A DNA stretch of 64,000 bases from Limnoperna fortunei (Eukaryota; Mollusca; Bivalvia; Mytilida; Modiolidae), in NCBI GenBank assembly GCA_944474755.1, contig OX104120.1:42016067-42080066 (forward strand). The letters run 5' to 3'. This document shows, in pieces, positions 11,737 to 22,912 of this stretch (positions within the stretch are counted from its first letter, which is position 1; each line of letters begins with the position of its first letter). The notes beneath the pieces are model-generated. The model searched no databases and had not been told where the DNA came from. It saw only the letters and a list, made by a program, of their open reading frames with translations. The position numbers and the translations under genes are program-made.

Positions 11737-11939
11737 CTGTAAAACAAAAAGTAAAAGTGAAGCATATGACATCAATACTACAAATTACACCCCACAAAAA
11801 GAATAACATAGTATCTAATCTTTGTTGTTCTTTATATTAAATTTATAAACCAAACATACTGTTTAAAAATTGCTCTTTTAAGTATATTTTCTATATTATA
11901 TGCAATTGAACTATGCATACGAAATTGAAATAAATATTT

Positions 11940-13600
11940 AAACAAATGACAAATATGTTGTTGTGCCAGCAGATAAGGCCACTAACAACATTATTTTTAT
12001 CTGCAAAAAACATTATATAAAATTGTGTAAAATTAATCAGTTAGTCATAGAAAGTTCACTTGGCAATCCTACTTACACATTCACTGGGCTTTCAAAAGAG
12101 GAGATTATTGAAAATCACAAATCGGTATTACCACCCTTTGGTCTCAGAATCAAAGATTTTGATCTCCCCTTATTGTATTGGATACACAAACTTCACAAAA
12201 ATCCATACAAACAATATTTCATAGCAGGATCGTCTAGGTTTACTACCAAAACACTTTCGCAACTCCTCACCACTATTTTAACAACAGTAAAAACGGGACT
12301 TCAAAAATACAGTGACACTTTCTACTCCAGGAGTAGAATAAATGAAATGTGGATATTAAAAATTCAAAAGATCTGAGAGACATCTTGAGGTCTGGATCTC
12401 TTTCCCATTGTAACAGCATTAAAAAATTTGATTTTTCGACACTCTATACGGCCATCCCTCATACGCAGCTTAAAACCAGGCTTAAAAATCTTATAAAATG
12501 CTGCTTTTTCAAGAAAAATGGAAAGAGACGATATAAATACCTGGTAATAAGTCATGACAGAACTTACTTCGTCATCAATGACTCTAAATCTAATACTAAA
12601 TATACTGAAGACCAAATCTGTCACATGTTAGATTTTCTGATTGACAACAAATTCGTCATGTTTGGAAGACGTGTTTTTCAACAGACTGTTGGTATTCCAA
12701 TGGGTACTAATTGTGCTCCTCTCCTCGCCGACCTATTTTTGTACTCTTATGAGGCTGAATTCCTAGAAGGCCTGCTGAAGAAGAAAGAAAAGACACTGGG
12801 CCAGACCATTAACTTCACATTCCGCTATATTGATGATGTTTTGTCCCTCAACAATGCTAAATTTGGTGATTATTTACCCAAGCGAGCTCGAAATTAAAGA
12901 CACCACCAATACACTAAGGTCAGCCTCTTACTTAGACCTACTTCTAGAAATAGACTCAGGAAAACTACAAACTAGACTCTACGACAAACATGATGACTAC
13001 AACTTTCCGATTGTCAACTTCCCGTTCATCGACATCAACATTCCAGCAGCTCCAGCGTATGGTGTGTACATTTCACAACTTATACGTTATTCTAGAGATC
13101 CTGCGATCGGTATTCCAATTTTCTAGACCGATCACTGCCATTGACTGCTAACTACTCAAAAAGGGTTTGTTGTACCTAGGTTGATGTTATCACCTCAGAA
13201 GTTCTATGGTCGTCACCATGACTTGATTGATCGTTATGGGAAATCAGTGTCTCAAATACGATTTGACGTTTTCGCTGAGTCATAGGTAGTGTTTCCTATT
13301 CCTGGATTTGTCTTTTCCCTAGACATGATAATGAGTAAATCGATGGGTGTTTAATTAGAAGCAGGCACTGCTTACTCATCCGGAGCACCTGAGTGCATCC
13401 ATGGTTTTTATTGGGTTTGGGTTACTCTCTTTCGTGTTTTGTGTTTTTTGTTTTTTGTTACGTTTGTCTATATCCGGATTTATAACAGTCCTTTGAATTT
13501 TGGCTCTTGTTGTTCGGTCGGTTTTCTTTGCTATTTTTCTTATTATTGTGCGAAAACCGGTTTTCAACATTTTCCTTTATCATATCTTTCTATGTTGTGC
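11940..13600 (+). mobile_element. Penelope-like retroelement, 5'-truncated, with reverse transcriptase remnant and 3' tail
   Basis: Coding remnants run in three frames: PADKATNNIIFICKK and PPFGLRIKDFDLP.LYWIHK (11963-12340), FDFSTLYTAIPHTQL and GIPMGTNCAPLLADLFLYS with the catalytic RYIDDV box (12349-12850), then DINIPAAPAYGVYISQLIRY (13030-13090) and FYGRHHDLIDRYGKS (13201-13245), ending near 13283. The reverse-transcriptase motifs (FDFSTLYT, GIPMGT, YIDD) are those of Penelope-like elements; I see no GIY-YIG endonuclease. A non-coding tail follows (13360-13600), copies of which lie at 9000-9260 and 57180-57335. Frameshifts make it inactive. It sits in gene A's intron, antisense. Confidence 0.75.
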
Positions 13601-13701
13601 ACATTTGCTATCAAGCATGGAATAGTTTTACATATTAAAAAAAATTATCTAGCAAGAAAAATCAAACAATAATTTTCATATTTATTACACAAAATGCCTA
13701 C

Positions 13702-13830
13702 TTGTTTCACATCTTCGTCCTGTGTAACCAGGAGCACACTTGCAAAAGCCATCAACAGGGTTGCATGTTGAATTGTTGACACACGAACATAACATTATAC
13801 ACTCTGCACCATAGTGTTTATCGTCACAAT
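13702..13830 (-). CDS. Gene A exon 5: EGF-like module 2
   Basis: This 129-nt phase 1-1 exon encodes DCDDKHYGAEC through GYTGRRCET, a complete EGF module. The acceptor is TTCTAG|AT and the donor ACAA|GTAGGC. A Penelope-like element with its 3' tail occupies much of the next intron (11.94-13.6 kb) in the opposite orientation. Confidence 0.85.
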
Positions 13831-14100
13831 CTAGAATATTATTTTTTGTTTTAATTTGACATAAATATTATAATCTTGGTCAATGTATAAATTTTTTGAT
13901 CACGGAATAAAAGACGTACATATTGATGTCAAGAATGTAGAATTATCTGCAAAAAGTCACATAAAGTCGATTGCTTATTTAAATTTTTTTCGTTCACATG
14001 GTTAAGCTGTATTCACAAATATTGCCACCAATGAGCTGTGAGTTTTTTTATTTTCCTATTTCCCCAATAAAAAATATAGTAACATATGTACACATCATAC

Positions 14101-14166
14101 TTCTAAATAGATTAGACCATCTTTCGTAAAAGTAGAACCAGTGTAGATTAGACCATCTTTCGTAAA
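14101..14166 (+). repeat. Direct duplication of a 23-bp motif
   Basis: TAGATTAGACCATCTTTCG plus TAAA occurs twice with 18 bases between. Confidence 0.85.
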
Positions 14167-14784
14167 GAAGGCAGGGTAGTCTTGTTTTTTTGTTATTTAT
14201 CTGAATAATTTATTGGAACTTAGTCCAACATAGATAGGAGTTAGCGGCCTGCTTGTATTTTAAATAAAAGGTTTACACCAGCCGCAATCTGGATATAATC
14301 TTTAACAGTTAGAGACTGTTTCCTAGAGAAATCCTAATCAAAGAGGAGCATTATGTATATTGCCACAGTCAATAAAGACACTATTAATAGATTTTTATCA
14401 AGGAAAGGGGTAGATTAATAGTGGCAGTCAAATTGCATAGCCCATCATCTTTCCTCCATTGATTCGTGGTGTGTAAAGCGGCAAGTTTTCTGTCCGGAAA
14501 ACAAAAACCCAAACGATGAGCCAAACAGTCGATGCTTCTTTTATAGTAAAATGATCGACGAGGTTTACAACTGATTCAGAGGTGGTATAGTGTATAGATT
14601 AGATCAATTGGTTTGAGTAACAGATAAATACTACGAACAATTATCGCTATTTTCATTTGATCTTTATGTGCGGTATTATCTAATCACACTCTAGTAGTGT
14701 GAGATGGGCCCATCTCATCTCGCTGTCACGACGTCGTTAAGTAAACACTGTAACGTCACAATGTTACAAAACAGCGATAAACAT

Positions 14785-14896
14785 ATTATTTACGTTTTTG
14801 AAACTCGATGCATTTTCTCATCTTATTTCAGGGCTGTCGTCCTTAGATGAAATACGGACAGAAAATGCATCTCGTTTCAAAACACGTGAATAATCT
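14785..14896. repeat. Long hairpin (inverted repeat of about 37 bp)
   Basis: The left arm (TTATTTACGTTTTTGAAAC, then a GATGCATTTTCT block) pairs with the right arm (AGAAAATGCATC, then GTTTCAAAACACGTGAATAA) around a loop of about 36 bases. It lies in an intron of gene A. This is the form of a small palindromic MITE. Confidence 0.7.
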
Positions 14897-15042
14897 ATAA
14901 TTATAAAAAGAATAGAAACACTCCGAAATTATATTTATGTTCTGCAACATTACAATCAAATGAGAATCTAAATGTGGATTTATATGATTGCCATAAAATT
15001 TGATATAAACTAAAATAAATCCTTGAAAAATAATTTATTTAC

Positions 15043-15177
15043 CTGTTTCACAATCGTGACCCTGTTTGCCTGGCACACAGGTGCATTTTCCTGTATCTTT
15101 GTCACATCCTTTCCTGGCGTTTGCCGGACACTGACAATTGTTTCTACAATTTTCTCCATATTTTCCTGGTTCACAGC
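15043..15177 (-). CDS. Gene A exon 4: EGF-like module 1
   Basis: The 135-nt exon is phase 1-1 and encodes one whole laminin-type EGF module, starting GCEPGKYGENC and ending GKQGHDCET, with eight cysteines in the usual C-x-C pattern. The acceptor is TTTGAAAG|GC and the donor ACAG|GTAAAT. EGF modules of this G(K/W)YG..C kind stack as the extracellular stalk of MEGF-type receptors. It joins the EMI exon in frame as ...CIQ-G-CEPG. Confidence 0.85.
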
Positions 15178-15960
15178 CTTTCAAACAAATAAATATTTGA
15201 TGCTGATTTAGCATAGCTTAGTATATTATATACTTACTTGTAGCACTCTCTTTGTTTCTCTTTTACAATCATGCACATAGGTATCATTACCTTGATTAAG
15301 GAACTACATGACATAGTACATAATTTTATCGTAGAAAAAGAAAACGATGTACAAATGCATACTTATAAAATGATATTATTTTTTTCGAACTTCGTCTAGC
15401 GTAAAGCGTTGTTGACAGATATCTTTATGCGATTAAGAATACTATTGTTTTGACATCATGCAATTAAATGCGCAAGAATTCCTTTGAGAATCCTCGTCTT
15501 TTAATTAAACAATTTCCTAAGTAACACGCTAAACACTTATTGATGCTGTGTGCGACTGCACAGTTCCAAATTCGTCCGCGTGATAATTTCTACTCATGTA
15601 CTACAATTGGAAAACATAATTTTGAAACTATCTGCTATAAATTATTTAATTTTTAATGCATATTTTGTTCGTTATCACATTGTTAAAATGTAACGCCCTA
15701 CAATAAACAATGATGTTTAGGTTGTAGCTGAAAAATATGATTTTGTGTATAAAGGTTTAAAAAACACAGGTAAATTAATTAAATGATAGGCGCATACGCT
15801 ATACAAGCAAGACAGGATTGTTTAACTTTGTCGGCTTTTTCAATCGTATGATTGTAAACGTTTTTATTAAGAAATGTAGAAAAGGTTTAAGTTATTTTTC
15901 AATTTTGTTTTCAAGAGTATTGTACTTGATCAATGAAGTTCCATAACAAAATACATAGCG

Positions 15961-16155
15961 TTATAGGAAACAATGCACCATACGATATACCATACGATAA
16001 ACGAAACGTTGCACGATACGATATGCCATACGATAGACGAAACGATCTATCAAAACGATAAAGGCCGTCTCACCGTTTCCATCGTCTATCGTATCGTATA
16101 TCGTTTAGTGCATCATGCGTACATCGTTCGTATATCGTGCGTTTCGTTAAATTAT
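15961..16155. repeat. CGATA-rich inverted repeat
   Basis: The left half repeats (C)CATACGATA and CGATACGATAT motifs; the right half carries the complements (ATCGTCTATCGTATCGTAT, TATCGTTTAGTGCAT). The two halves fold on each other around about 16060. It is an intronic low-complexity palindrome and no gene is recognised. Confidence 0.7.
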
Positions 16156-16547
16156 ACGTTACAGGGACTGTATCTCGAACCCACAACCTTAATGCGAACA
16201 GACACGTTATCTTGTTGATCAATAGGGACTTAGATATTTTGTGTACCTTGGTTAATTTTATCTCTTTGCATTTATAAACATTATTTTCATTTACTGCAGG
16301 TAGTAGCTTTATAGCATTGCATTAATACAGTTAATTGTCTTGATTAAAATTTGCATTATTTATTTTAACATTTTTCTATATTGTGAGAATTTAAAAAATT
16401 TTGCTCATGAATTTATAGCAGATTGCTTTTAACTTTAGTTCTTACGCTTATATACAACACGGAAAAGGTACGAAAGACTAAACCAAAAGCAAACCAGTGA
16501 TTTTCATCATATATATGAATATATACTGTGTTTTGTTCATCGTAGAT

Positions 16548-16608
16548 TGCAAATGCAACTGCAATTAACACTATTGCATCGCTTTGTATTTGGTTTAATA
16601 CAGTAAAT
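16548..16608 (-). pseudogene. Relic of a duplicated EGF exon
   Basis: The minus strand here closely matches the middle of the EGF exon at 11261-11395: both run ACTGTATTAA, then an ATACAAAGC block, GTTAAT and TTGCATTTG. Conserved cysteine positions are partly lost and I see no usable splice sites, so it is best read as a dead exon copy in the intron between EMI and the first live EGF exon. Confidence 0.6.
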
Positions 16609-17018
16609 CATTTAAAGTGTGAAAGATTTTTATAATATAATTTTAAGATAATTATTAGTTACACAATTAGAACATACAAATTTAAGGATCGTTTTTCATT
16701 TTATGAACATTCTTCGCTTTTTTTGATTATTTTTTTTTCTTGTGTCGTTGTTTCTATTCTTTGTGTTTGTGTTGTTTTCTGTTTTGTTGTTGCTTCCTCT
16801 TTTGTGTAAACATCGTTTTGTCTGTCACTGACATATTGTTTCATCAATACTCCTTGGTATGTTCGATATTTTGTCATTGCATATATAAGTGCCCTGCGTT
16901 TACAGGGCACTTTGCTGATTAGAGATGAAGTTAGTAAAATGGCTGTAAATTAGTTGTTACAGCATTAAAATTTGTAAATAATAATAAGCAAAACATAATG
17001 CGTGCACAAAGTGTTTAC

Positions 17019-17116
17019 CTTGTATACATCTGTTGTTGACTTCTCTAAAATTCGGACAGCAAACCGGAGAGTTTATGTAAGCTGGCCTATATTGCGTTTC
17101 ATAAATCGTTCTGAAT
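17019..17116 (-). CDS. Gene A exon 3: second half of EMI domain
   Basis: The exon encodes TIYETQYRPAY followed by a CCPNF stretch, which fits the end of an EMI domain (Tyr-rich strand, then CCPG/CCPN). It ends CAA G|GTAAAC with one base left over, setting phase 1 for every EGF exon that follows. A second acceptor six bases downstream (starting at 17110) would remove two residues without changing frame; I cannot choose between them from sequence alone. Confidence 0.75.
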
Positions 17117-17571
17117 CTTAAAAATGCAATTTTGTTTTAATTTGATTGTAAAGCGTACATAAGATAATATTACATAAATTATGTACAATTTGTGTTGTGC
17201 ATTAATGTTATTCGTTAGAAAGTAGTTTATTTGTGTACATTTTGTGGGACACACTACACCCAAAATTTCAGAATTTCTCGATCAATAGTATGATAGCTAT
17301 AAATTAAATTGTTTCTTTGGAAAAGACATAGGTACAGCCATAATAAGGTAAGCATAAAACGTACATCTTAATTTGAGATGCTAATCCAAACGTATTAATT
17401 AAGCGGTTAAGCACTATTAGTTGGTAATTTGTTATCAGAATGTTTATATATTCCTATTGTGACACACTATTCTGAAATAATCTTGAAACTATAGAATCGA
17501 AAACCACCTAAGATTAAATTGTTATAAACGAAAAAAAACTATATATGACAACAAGTTGTGTTGATACTTAC

Positions 17572-17634
17572 GTTTTCTTGTATATACATGCATCAAAAAA
17601 CAACCAATCTTCACAGGTCTTTATTGTGTGATAC
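17572..17634 (-). CDS. Gene A exon 2: first half of EMI domain
   Basis: This 63-nt exon encodes about 20 residues centred on TCEDWLFFDACIYKK, with the Cys/Trp/Cys/Tyr spacing seen at the start of EMI domains. The acceptor is AAAAG|G and the donor AAAAC|GTAAGT. It accepts two leftover bases from exon 1 and passes two to exon 3, so the frame runs through. EMI domains are small cysteine-rich modules found at the N-terminus of MEGF10-type receptors and emilins, where they mediate protein contacts. Confidence 0.7.
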
Positions 17635-17775
17635 CTTTTGGTTTATATATGGACTTCCACGTACGTGCTGTACAAATGAATGGCATGTTTATAATAGATT
17701 GCAAATTTTAATTCATAACTGTCATTCAATATTAGTTTCGTATTAAGTTTTTTTTTCCAAAGTTTGCATTACCGT

Positions 17776-17868
17776 TCCAAGACAATGCTGATTTGTCTGT
17801 TTACACTTATTTATGCCCATCGGAGTACATTTCACTATCGGATCTTCGATTTTGCCTGTCGAAGCTTA
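17776..17868 (-). other. Exon-like segment with three cysteines, out of phase
   Basis: On the minus strand this stretch has an acceptor-like TTTCTTTAAG, an open frame with spaced cysteines (KCTPMGINKC, QHCLG) and a donor-like ACG|GTAATG. Its open frame needs one leftover base upstream and leaves none downstream, so it fits neither exon 1 nor exon 2. It may be a skipped or alternative exon, or the remnant of one. Confidence 0.3.
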
Positions 17869-18620
17869 AAGAAACCAAATTATTTAACCTTTAATTATCA
17901 GAACATAATCTTAGTAAATTGAGTGTACAAAGTTAACATGTAGCAGTTTAATTATCTAATTACTATTGGGTGTCATACATCTTAACTCAATGAGTACCGC
18001 AAATTTATTTGTTGCTTTAATAACATTAAACCTGTCGTTTCCTCTAAATCAGACAGTTCAATCTGGAAATGTGATTCAATTTAAGAACATTTGGATTTTT
18101 TGTGTTATATTATTTAAGGTTTAGACACTAAGCAATCTACTACTTATCACTGGCGTTTCAACCCTGGTTTGTGGTTTTTTGAAAATGTGTGCTTTACACT
18201 ATCCTAAATTGATAAGTATTTGGCGTTTTTGTCTACGTCAATTCTGGAGTTCTCACTGGGTAATACAAAAAAATCAATAAAACAAGGCAATTTGTTATTT
18301 GACTAGATGCCATTTTTATCGCCTAATGTATCCCAGCAAACACTATGATTGACTCCTATAAAAATATTTTTAAAAAAGAATAAATTGAGACATAAAATAA
18401 ACAGATAAACACTAATAAACCAGAGAAATAGAAAGATGATAGTCCAGAGAAGTAAAATTTTTGATGTTGTTATTTTATATATGTATTGCCACTTTCAACA
18501 ATTTACAGCTATATCCAGTTGAAACAGGTGTACACCTTAAATTTAAAAATAAACATGCGTGTAATTAAAATATGTTATTTTCTTACAGTTTCCTTTAAAT
18601 TTTACCATTTAAAAACTTAC

Positions 18621-18736
18621 AGTTCTGTTTTTCTACAGGCTTTGTCATAAGTACCGTCATTATTGCCACTAGAAAGTTGAACACCAAATAATGTTGCAAT
18701 TATCATTGCAATGTAGATACTAGGGTCTAGCAACAT
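18621..18736 (-). CDS. Gene A exon 1: signal peptide and N-terminus
   Basis: The exon opens at an ATG and encodes 38 residues beginning MLLDPSIYIAMIIATLFGV, a short polar start followed by a hydrophobic core typical of a secretory signal, then a polar, Cys-containing stretch ending KACRKTE. It ends at a strong donor (CT|GTAAGT) with two bases left over, which matches the phase of the EMI exon at 17634. Another in-frame ATG lies inside the signal peptide (residue 11); the first gives the more usual signal length. The 5' UTR and promoter are not identifiable. Confidence 0.7.
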
Positions 18737-20982
18737 CTACAAAATATTTTACGTAATGTCATTATAGTCAGCACTATTGGCTCTTGGTAGTGAAATATAG
18801 ATATTTTAAGAAATAATATTTAACGGGTGTCGTTTAAAACATCGGACTTTAAAAGAGTTTATGAAGTATGAGTGGTTTAAATTAAGTATTATACATTATT
18901 CCTTTCCCGAATAAAGCATCTTTAAAGTAAAGCCTAAAATTTGGGCCTGTACTGTTGGGTTTGTGTAAAAAGCCAAAATAAAATAATCTCCTGAAGCCAA
19001 TAGAAACATAATTCTCTCAGAAATCAAAGGAAACGTTTTCTCCGTCATTAAATCCAAAAAACAAGTCAATTGCAGTGGCATCAACTGGGTGACACTTAAC
19101 TTGCATCTGTTTAAAAAAAATTAAGGCCCCAAACATACTGTTTCAAGGTCCAAAAAAGTTTATTGGAGCATATCATTATTCTAGTATGGTATTTTTTAAC
19201 ACAACACTTTTTAGGAAGGAGAGGTGCACAGTAGGAAAGCAAAATTCACTCTTTTTAATATATTTCAGCTTTTAACGTTTATTCTTAGTTTTTCAATTTC
19301 ACGACACATATAAGAGTGAGGACATCCAAATGTTGTAATATGATATAAAAAGAAATGATACTAGTTCTAAATGTGGGATGAGTTTTAAATCACGACAAAC
19401 AATAACTAGAAATGAAACATCACAGTAGCAGCAGGTAAGACAAATTAAGCCTAAAACAATTCAATGACAGTTATACTGTGCGGACATCATTATAGTTGGA
19501 AGTTCAACACGTTCTAAAACATATAAAGCAACTCAGTATCGTAACAGCAAAACATACACTTTATTTTTTATGGCAATTTACAGTTATCGTTAAATTTTAG
19601 TTAGTTGTATTTAAACAATCAATACAAGTCCGTATGGCCAGATAAAAACTGGTTACATTTTGAACTAAAGGATACAGGAGAAGATTATCTAAATGTTGAT
19701 AATATGTGTATTTTGTTTTGTTTGAGATTGATGTCAGATAATTAGCTAAAATTAAAATCCAAAAACAATATGGCACTCCATCGTTGGTTTTATCAATGAC
19801 AGTTGACTGCTTTTAGAAATTTTCATATATGCGCATTATTCAAATTTATTTGTGATTTTTTCAAATCTAGGTAAACATACAAATAAGTATGAAAGAAAAC
19901 ATCGTTTGCATACTTTTGACGAGAACATTTTGTTTACTATTTTCCATTCGGCAAAAATGTTTAAGAGGCCAACTAATATCTTCTTATCATATCTTACCCA
20001 TGGAAACGACAATTTTAATCATATATGTTGGTTAAGTTTGTTGCTTGTTTGAACCTCCATAAAGCAATAGTAATAGGAACTAGGGTTAGCATCAATATTT
20101 ACCGCCTGTAGAAAATGTTTTATAACAGCGTTTGTTTGGTGTACAGACATGAATAGCGCAGAAATATAAACAAATTACACGTGATTTTTTGCAAAACTTG
20201 GTACGACTTCCGACTTGAAAATTCTTGATTTTGTTTTACCTCACATGGTACTATCTATTCATTCAATTTGCAAATATGAAACTGTTCTGTAGTGGTTATG
20301 GCTTGTTATTATTTTTTTTTTAAAGGTCGAGCGTACTCTCTTCGTTAAAAATTTCTCATAATAAAATAATATATTCGTTCCGCCTCATTCGAATCAATGA
20401 GAAATTTGTTAACATCCCAACCGGCATTGTTATCAATGTAACATGTAGATACCATTACGAACCAGACCCGAATTGTCTGGTGTGTCCTTGCTAGTTTTGA
20501 GAAATGCACGTTAATTAAGAGATAACTGTATTATATTTGAAGATTTGCCGGCATCAATTAATGATTGGATGGTCGAAATGGAGTTTATTGGCGACGCTTA
20601 GGCGGATATTTCTGACCATCAAATCGTGCCGGAATGACTTCAAATACATTACGGTTATCTTCATTCGTATGCAACGGCTTTAAAAAACTAAATTAACCGA
20701 CTAAAATGGGATTTTTTTATTAACCGGAAATAACTTCTGCGCTTGCGTTAACTTCTGACAGCATCAATCGTGGAATTGATGCCATGAAATTATTCACGTT
20801 GATCAATCAGAAGTGAAGGTTTCATAAAAAATTGCATTAGAATTAATTTTAAACGTCAAGACTGAAGTGCGCATTTCTGCTATACATAATTTTAATAAAG
20901 TCATTTGATGTAATTACTATTAACGTGGTTATTGTCGCTATTTGCCTTTCAAAATTTTTGTCAGTTTCGGCGCAAACAGTTT

Positions 20983-21025
20983 GAGCGCCACTGATGAGTC
21001 TACATCGAAACGCGCGTCTGGCAAA
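20983..21025 (+). ncRNA. Type I hammerhead ribozyme, array copy 1
   Basis: The core CTGATGA (20991-20997) and GAAA (21007-21010) are intact. Stem I pairs GCCA (20987-20990) with TGGC (21019-21022). Stem III is the self-complementary ACGCGCGT (21010-21017), followed by C at the GUC cleavage site (21018). Stem II is weak here (GTC..ATC). The palindromic short stem III is the kind proposed to work as a dimer. Confidence 0.75.
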
Positions 21026-21314
21026 GTAAATTGTATAAACGTAGTATCTTTAATTACATTTTATTTGTGACCACTGGGTCGATACCTCTGCTATTGCACT
21101 GTTATTCTCTGAGGGTATCACCAGCCCAGTAGTCATACTTTAGTGTTAACAAGGATATCATTGATTCTAAATTTCTAAAATAATTACAATTTTTAGGTTT
21201 TATTTTTTCTAGGTGTAGTTGGCTTTAGCCGGATTTGGTAAAACGTTTTGGGATTTTGAAAATAAAGGCTCTACACATCTTCATTTTGTGGAATTAAAAT
21301 ATGTTTTGGGATTG

Positions 21315-21361
21315 TACGCCACTGATGAGCTTAGATTACACGAAACATGCGTTTGGCGTAG
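21315..21361 (+). ncRNA. Hammerhead motif, array copy 2
   Basis: CTGATGA (21322-21328) and GAAAC are intact and stem I pairs CGCCA with TGGCG (5 bp). Stem III has diverged to ACATGCGT, the cleavage triplet is GUU, and stem II is poorly paired, so activity is doubtful. Confidence 0.6.
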
Positions 21362-21672
21362 TAAATTGGAAAACTCGGGAATTTTTTGTCATATTTCACT
21401 GACCAGAGTCGATTCCTCTGCTGTTGGACTGTTTAGTTAGTCATCGATGGTATCACCAGCCCAGTAGTCACATTTCGGTGCTGACAAGAATATAATTGAT
21501 TCTTTCAGTGATATAATCATGTTTTACAATCACTTTTCTGAATGGATTTAAATTCTAAGGTTTTTCTATTCTCAAGGTGTAGATGGCCTCAGCAGAATTT
21601 GTTTTTTCGCAATTTTGAAAATAAAGGTTCTACAACATTTTAATTTTTGTAGTCAAAATAGTTTTGGGTTTG

Positions 21673-21720
21673 AGGTTAACTGATGAGTTTAGATTATACA
21701 AAACGTTCGTCTGTCATATA
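21673..21720 (+). ncRNA. Hammerhead motif, array copy 3, degenerate
   Basis: CTGATGA is kept (21680-21686) but GAAAC has become AAAAC and stem I is lost. Very likely inactive; recognised by position and flanking repeat. Confidence 0.5.
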
Positions 21721-22045
21721 AATTGTACAACATTAGTATCTTTAATCAGATTTTATTTGCAACTTCTAGGTCGAAACGTCTGCTGGGTGACTGTTAGTTC
21801 CGTGTGTATCACCCTCGGGTAGTCAATTTTCGATGCTGACAAGAATATCATGGATTTTTTCATATATCTTTGATATAGTCATTTTCCAAAATTACTTTTC
21901 TGAAAATTCTTAAATGATTAAAGTTAAGGCTTTTCTATTCGCAAGGTGTAGATGGCCTTAGACGGGTTGGGTAAAAAGGTTTGGAATTTTGATATTAAAA
22001 GATCTACAACATCTTAATTTAACGATTCGAAATATTTTTGGTTTT

Positions 22046-22092
22046 GAGTGCCACTGTTGAGTCTTCATTAGATGAAACGCGCGTCTTACTTA
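22046..22092 (+). ncRNA. Hammerhead motif, array copy 4
   Basis: GAAACGCGCGTC is intact, and stem II pairs GTCT (22061-22064) with AGAT (22070-22073). The core has changed to CTGTTGA and the 3' arm of stem I is lost, so cleavage is doubtful. Confidence 0.55.
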
Positions 22093-22912
22093 CTAAACTG
22101 TACAACCTTAGTATCTTTTATTTTTCGAATATAGTGTGGTCGCACAATAAGTTAAAAAGTTGGGTATACAGTAACCAAAAAATTAAATAAACATACCTTA
22201 ACTGAGGTTTGTGTTTGGTGTTTATTCCTTTTATAAATCTAAGTTTATGCGCTTTCTATATATGTACCAAAAACTGTACTGTATTATCGTGCATCGACAA
22301 GTAAACTGAAAATGTTTACTTTCCTATTGTTACTTTGTTCACCACTTGAAACAGCGGATTATCGCTGATTTTTCACAGAATAAGTGATAAGAGCTTAAAA
22401 TAAATAAGGAAATAAACGAATAACTAAATATTTATGCAAATCAATATTTAAATGTAAAACATCAAAATAAATATTCAAATTTCAAGTTTCAAATTTAAAG
22501 TAAAGCTTACACTAGCTACTAAAGAAATGCTGTAATTGTATGGGGATCATAAATAAGTATCTGATTTCAACTTGATTATATGCTAAAAATATATAATAAA
22601 TACTGTAAATCTCTGTTCTGAAATGACTTCCAAATTATCGGCAACATTCAGCGTTGTAGATTGTTTTACATCAACTTTATTGCTGCGATATATCTGTTTT
22701 TTGTGTACTAAGGACTATTATGTTTGTTTCGTTGTCTTCTCTTCTAATACCACGTTATAAGAAAAAACTTACAATCTCATACATTCTCCGAAAATCTAAA
22801 TCATTAGATTCGTTTGTTAAACTGTTAAATATCTAAGTAAAATGTAAATCTATTTATATGAATATGAAGCTTTAGCTATTTCTTATATTTACTCTTTAGT
22901 AACGTCTGTATG

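Larger units (their letters stand above)
1150..18736 (-). other. Gene model A: EMI/EGF-repeat single-pass membrane receptor (3' end off window)
   Basis: The model joins a signal-peptide exon, two EMI-domain exons, four complete EGF exons, two partial or irregular EGF exons, a transmembrane exon and a 26-nt juxtamembrane micro-exon, all on the minus strand. Phases match at the junctions I checked (2, 2, then 1 throughout the EGF exons, 2 after the membrane exon, 1 after the micro-exon). This is the architecture of MEGF10/11 and Draper receptors, which act in engulfment and recognition at the cell surface; that role is inferred from domains only. The introns hold a satellite, Tc1, Penelope-like and SINE insertions. 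The cytoplasmic tail must lie left of base 1, judging from copy C. The 3' half of the EGF stretch (10.9 kb, 3.0 kb, 2.5 kb) is irregular, so the gene could be partly decayed. Confidence 0.8.
20960..22140 (+). mobile_element. Retrozyme-like tandem array: three monomers bounded by four hammerhead motifs
   Basis: Four hammerhead-like blocks lie in direct tandem. The predicted cleavage positions (after 21018, 21353, 21711, 22085) are 335, 358 and 374 bases apart. Monomers share CACCAGCCCAGTAGTCA, a GTGCTGACAAGAATAT.AT block, TTTTCTATT..CAAGGTGTAGATGGCCT and a short AAT-rich run before each ribozyme. This is the organisation of small non-coding retrozymes, which are transcribed as oligomers, self-cleave to monomer units, and are thought to circularise and spread using another element's reverse transcriptase. 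No protein is encoded; the open frame 21219-21440 is incidental. Confidence 0.8.

Noticed and set aside
11516..11809. 97-codon open frame taken as a whole protein
   Set aside because: Only the central 129 bases are an EGF exon; both sides cross good splice sites.
14700..14716. Short perfect palindrome GAGATGGGCCCATCTC as a regulatory site
   Set aside because: A single 16-base palindrome without context or a second copy is not enough to call a binding site.
21219..21440. Open frame within the hammerhead array
   Set aside because: It spans ribozyme and repeat sequence and is not kept in the other monomers.
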